Shown: positions 62,616 to 64,000 of the stretch, piece after piece | How positions within the stretch are numbered: the first letter of the stretch is position 1 | How the letters are laid out: every line of letters begins with the position of its first letter | NCBI RefSeq assembly: GCF_000758585.1 | Contig: NZ_CP009281.1 | Span: 1,488,001-1,552,000 of the forward strand | Reading direction: 5' to 3' | From: Paenibacillus sp. FSL R5-0345 | Lineage (GTDB): Bacteria; Bacillota; Bacilli; Paenibacillales; Paenibacillaceae | DNA: 64,000 bases | The notes under the pieces: model-generated | Seen by the model: only the letters and a program-made list of their open reading frames with translations | Told to the model about the DNA's origin: nothing | The model's database searches: none | Translations under genes and position numbers: made by a program

Positions 62616-63835
62616 ATAAAAAATTAGTTAGAGGCGTTCTCCAATTGATGATAGCTCTCCAATTTACGTTGGTGCTAAGTGGTTGTTGGGAAAGGAAGGA
62701 GCTGAATGAAGTAGCCTTTGTACTGGGGATAGGGATTGACAAGGCTGAAAAGGGTTATACAGTTTCGATGCAGGTCGTTATTCCGTCTGCGATTTCCTCA
62801 CAATCGACTGGAGGAGGGGGAGGCACTGGAGTCCCTGTGGTTGTTTATAAATTCACGGTACCTACGTTTTATGATGCACAGCGTATGTTGAATCTGGATA
62901 GTTCCAGGACAAGTTATCTTGGTCATATCCGGGTGTTGGTTATTGGGGAGGAGCTTGCCCGCTCTGGAGTGGGCGAGATACTGGATGTATTTAAAAGAAG
63001 TCGGGAACCACGTATGGATTTCTACGTTTTGGTTGCCAGAGGTACTACTGCCAGTGATGTCTTGAATGTCCTTACACCTATGGATAAATTACCAGCGAAC
63101 AAATTATTTAGTTCCCTAGATAATTCTTATAAAGATTCAGCAAAAACAGTCGCCGTCACACTAGATGATTTTATTGAAAATTTATTGTCTCAAGGTGAAA
63201 ATCCTGTACTGACCGGAGTGGAAGTGATGGGAAATCCAAAAGATGGGGAAGAAAAAAGCAATGTAGAGCGAACGATGCCAAAGGCGAGATTGGAATACCA
63301 TACTGTGGCTGTGTTCAGAAAAGACAAACTGATCGGTTGGCTAAACGAGGGTGAAACGATCGGTTACAATTATATCAACGATAAGGTAACCGCACATTCT
63401 GGCCCGATAGCAGGAGAAGACGGAAAGCCCATTGTTATCGAAGCGATCCAAGCTTCAACCAAGCGCAAAGTGAAAATTATTGATGGGGAGCCGCATATTT
63501 ACCTTAATGTTAAGGCGCTTTGCAATATTGAAGAAGTGCATAGTACAGAGAATTTGGAATCGGAAAGCACCATAAGACGTTTGGAAAAGGAAACAGAGGA
63601 ACGGATTGTAGAGCGGATGCAATACACTGTGGAGCAAGTAAATAATCGCTTCAACGTTGATATTATGGGATTTGGACAATCGATCTATCATGACAGCCCT
63701 AAAGCATGGGCCAAGCTACAGCACAAGAAGGGCGGAGATTACCTTAAATCCTTGCCCATCCATTATAGTGCCTCAGTAGTTATTAACCGCGTTGGTCTAA
63801 CCGATAATTCTTTTCTTGAACAAATCAAGGAGTGA
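62612..63835 (+). CDS. GerC-family spore germination lipoprotein
   Basis: A 407-aa lipoprotein subunit of the germinant receptor. The signal peptide ends in lipobox LSGC, and the mature start CWERKELNEVAFVLGIGIDK is the usual GerAC beginning. Domains D1-D3 follow, with a C-terminal YLKSLPIHYSASVVI strand. It is coupled to the A subunit by ATGA. Its diacylglyceryl anchor is needed for receptor function in known systems. Confidence 0.93.
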   Translation: MNKKLVRGVLQLMIALQFTLVLSGCWERKELNEVAFVLGIGIDKAEKGYTVSMQVVIPSAISSQSTGGGGGTGVPVVVYKFTVPTFYDAQRMLNLDSSRTSYLGHIRVLVIGEELARSGVGEILDVFKRSREPRMDFYVLVARGTTASDVLNVLTPMDKLPANKLFSSLDNSYKDSAKTVAVTLDDFIENLLSQGENPVLTGVEVMGNPKDGEEKSNVERTMPKARLEYHTVAVFRKDKLIGWLNEGETIGYNYINDKVTAHSGPIAGEDGKPIVIEAIQASTKRKVKIIDGEPHIYLNVKALCNIEEVHSTENLESESTIRRLEKETEERIVERMQYTVEQVNNRFNVDIMGFGQSIYHDSPKAWAKLQHKKGGDYLKSLPIHYSASVVINRVGLTDNSFLEQIKE

Positions 63836-63840
63836 GAGAA

Positions 63841-64000
63841 ATGGTATTACTGTTTTTTTTGGTGATTGCTATAGGTTGTATGGCACTTGATTTACCTAAG
63901 TTAATTCGAAAGCGCCGAGTACGTGATCTTAGCATATACTTTATAGTTTGGATTTTGGGTCTTGGCGCGACCTTCTGTTCGTTGTTGAAATTGAACATCC
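63841..64000 (+). CDS. Small membrane protein, 5' part (runs off window)
   Basis: ATG 63841 lies 5 bases after the GerC stop with an AAGGAG ribosome site inside the gerC end. The 53 visible residues have two hydrophobic helices (MVLLFFLVIAIGCMAL and YFIVWILGLGATF) around a basic loop KLIRKRRVR. Small membrane proteins commonly follow gerC genes in ger operons (D-like subunits). It is cut by the window edge. Confidence 0.7.
   Translation, partial: MVLLFFLVIAIGCMALDLPKLIRKRRVRDLSIYFIVWILGLGATFCSLLKLNI

Overview
The window looks like chromosome from an endospore-forming Paenibacillus or close relative. The grounds are the spore-germination genes at the right end, AGGAGG-type ribosome-binding sites with many TTG/GTG starts, Firmicute-type regulatory sites (GlnR/TnrA, Fur and Fnr boxes), Bacillus-like gene sets (puc purine catabolism, ywrA/ywrB/ywrD, yhaM), and a 51-bp intergenic tandem repeat. 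There is no rRNA, phage, insertion sequence or CRISPR array. One tRNA (Gly, anticodon TCC) is present. The genus is an inference, not a database result.

Layout. 1-8.3 kb: envelope proteins, aldo/keto reductase, leuB, a 2-Cys peroxiredoxin, a soluble PAS histidine kinase with sporulation-type promoter signals, and a leucyl aminopeptidase. 8.3-11.2 kb (minus strand): a ferrous-iron uptake operon (feoA, feoB, a Cys-rich partner and a 48-aa protein) whose promoter carries an Fnr-like site and a Fur-like box. 11.3-19.2 kb: a DRE-TIM aldolase, a membrane GGDEF/EAL protein, tRNA-Gly, an M20 dipeptidase, an HxlR regulator, an RNA methyltransferase and a Nudix hydrolase. 19.2-22.1 kb (minus): an ASCH protein and an ABC-F ATPase preceded by an apparent leader-peptide/attenuator arrangement. 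22.1-25.4 kb: a PH-domain protein, a two-gene chromate transporter and a gamma-glutamyltransferase-like protein.

The core is a roughly 20-kb, plus-strand purine/ureide catabolism locus (28.7-48.9 kb). It holds pucR, XdhC, a MobA-like protein, a BMP-type nucleobase/nucleoside ABC importer, three xanthine dehydrogenase subunits, separate OHCU decarboxylase and uricase genes, HIU hydrolase, allantoinase, allantoate amidohydrolase, ureidoglycine-glyoxylate aminotransferase and adenine deaminase. Together they import purines and take xanthine through urate and allantoin to ammonia and carbon. Three GlnR/TnrA-type operators (two perfect, one with a single mismatch) lie before the GGT-like gene, before pucR and before the importer, so the locus is probably induced by nitrogen limitation. 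An amidase and a RidA protein lie between the first two of these sites.

48.9-64 kb: an IDEAL-domain protein, a ferrochelatase of the Gram-negative sequence type, a secreted protein with three predicted covalent FMN sites, yhaM, a DnaQ-like exonuclease, an alkylation-repair pair, PspA/PspC proteins, and a germinant-receptor locus in which the GerAB-type permease is broken by one missing base in a homopolymer while the divergent gerAA/gerAC pair is intact. The most notable observations are the nitrogen-regulated purine locus, the repeated FMN-binding protein, the ABC-F leader/attenuator, the Fnr+Fur feo promoter and the GerAB frameshift.
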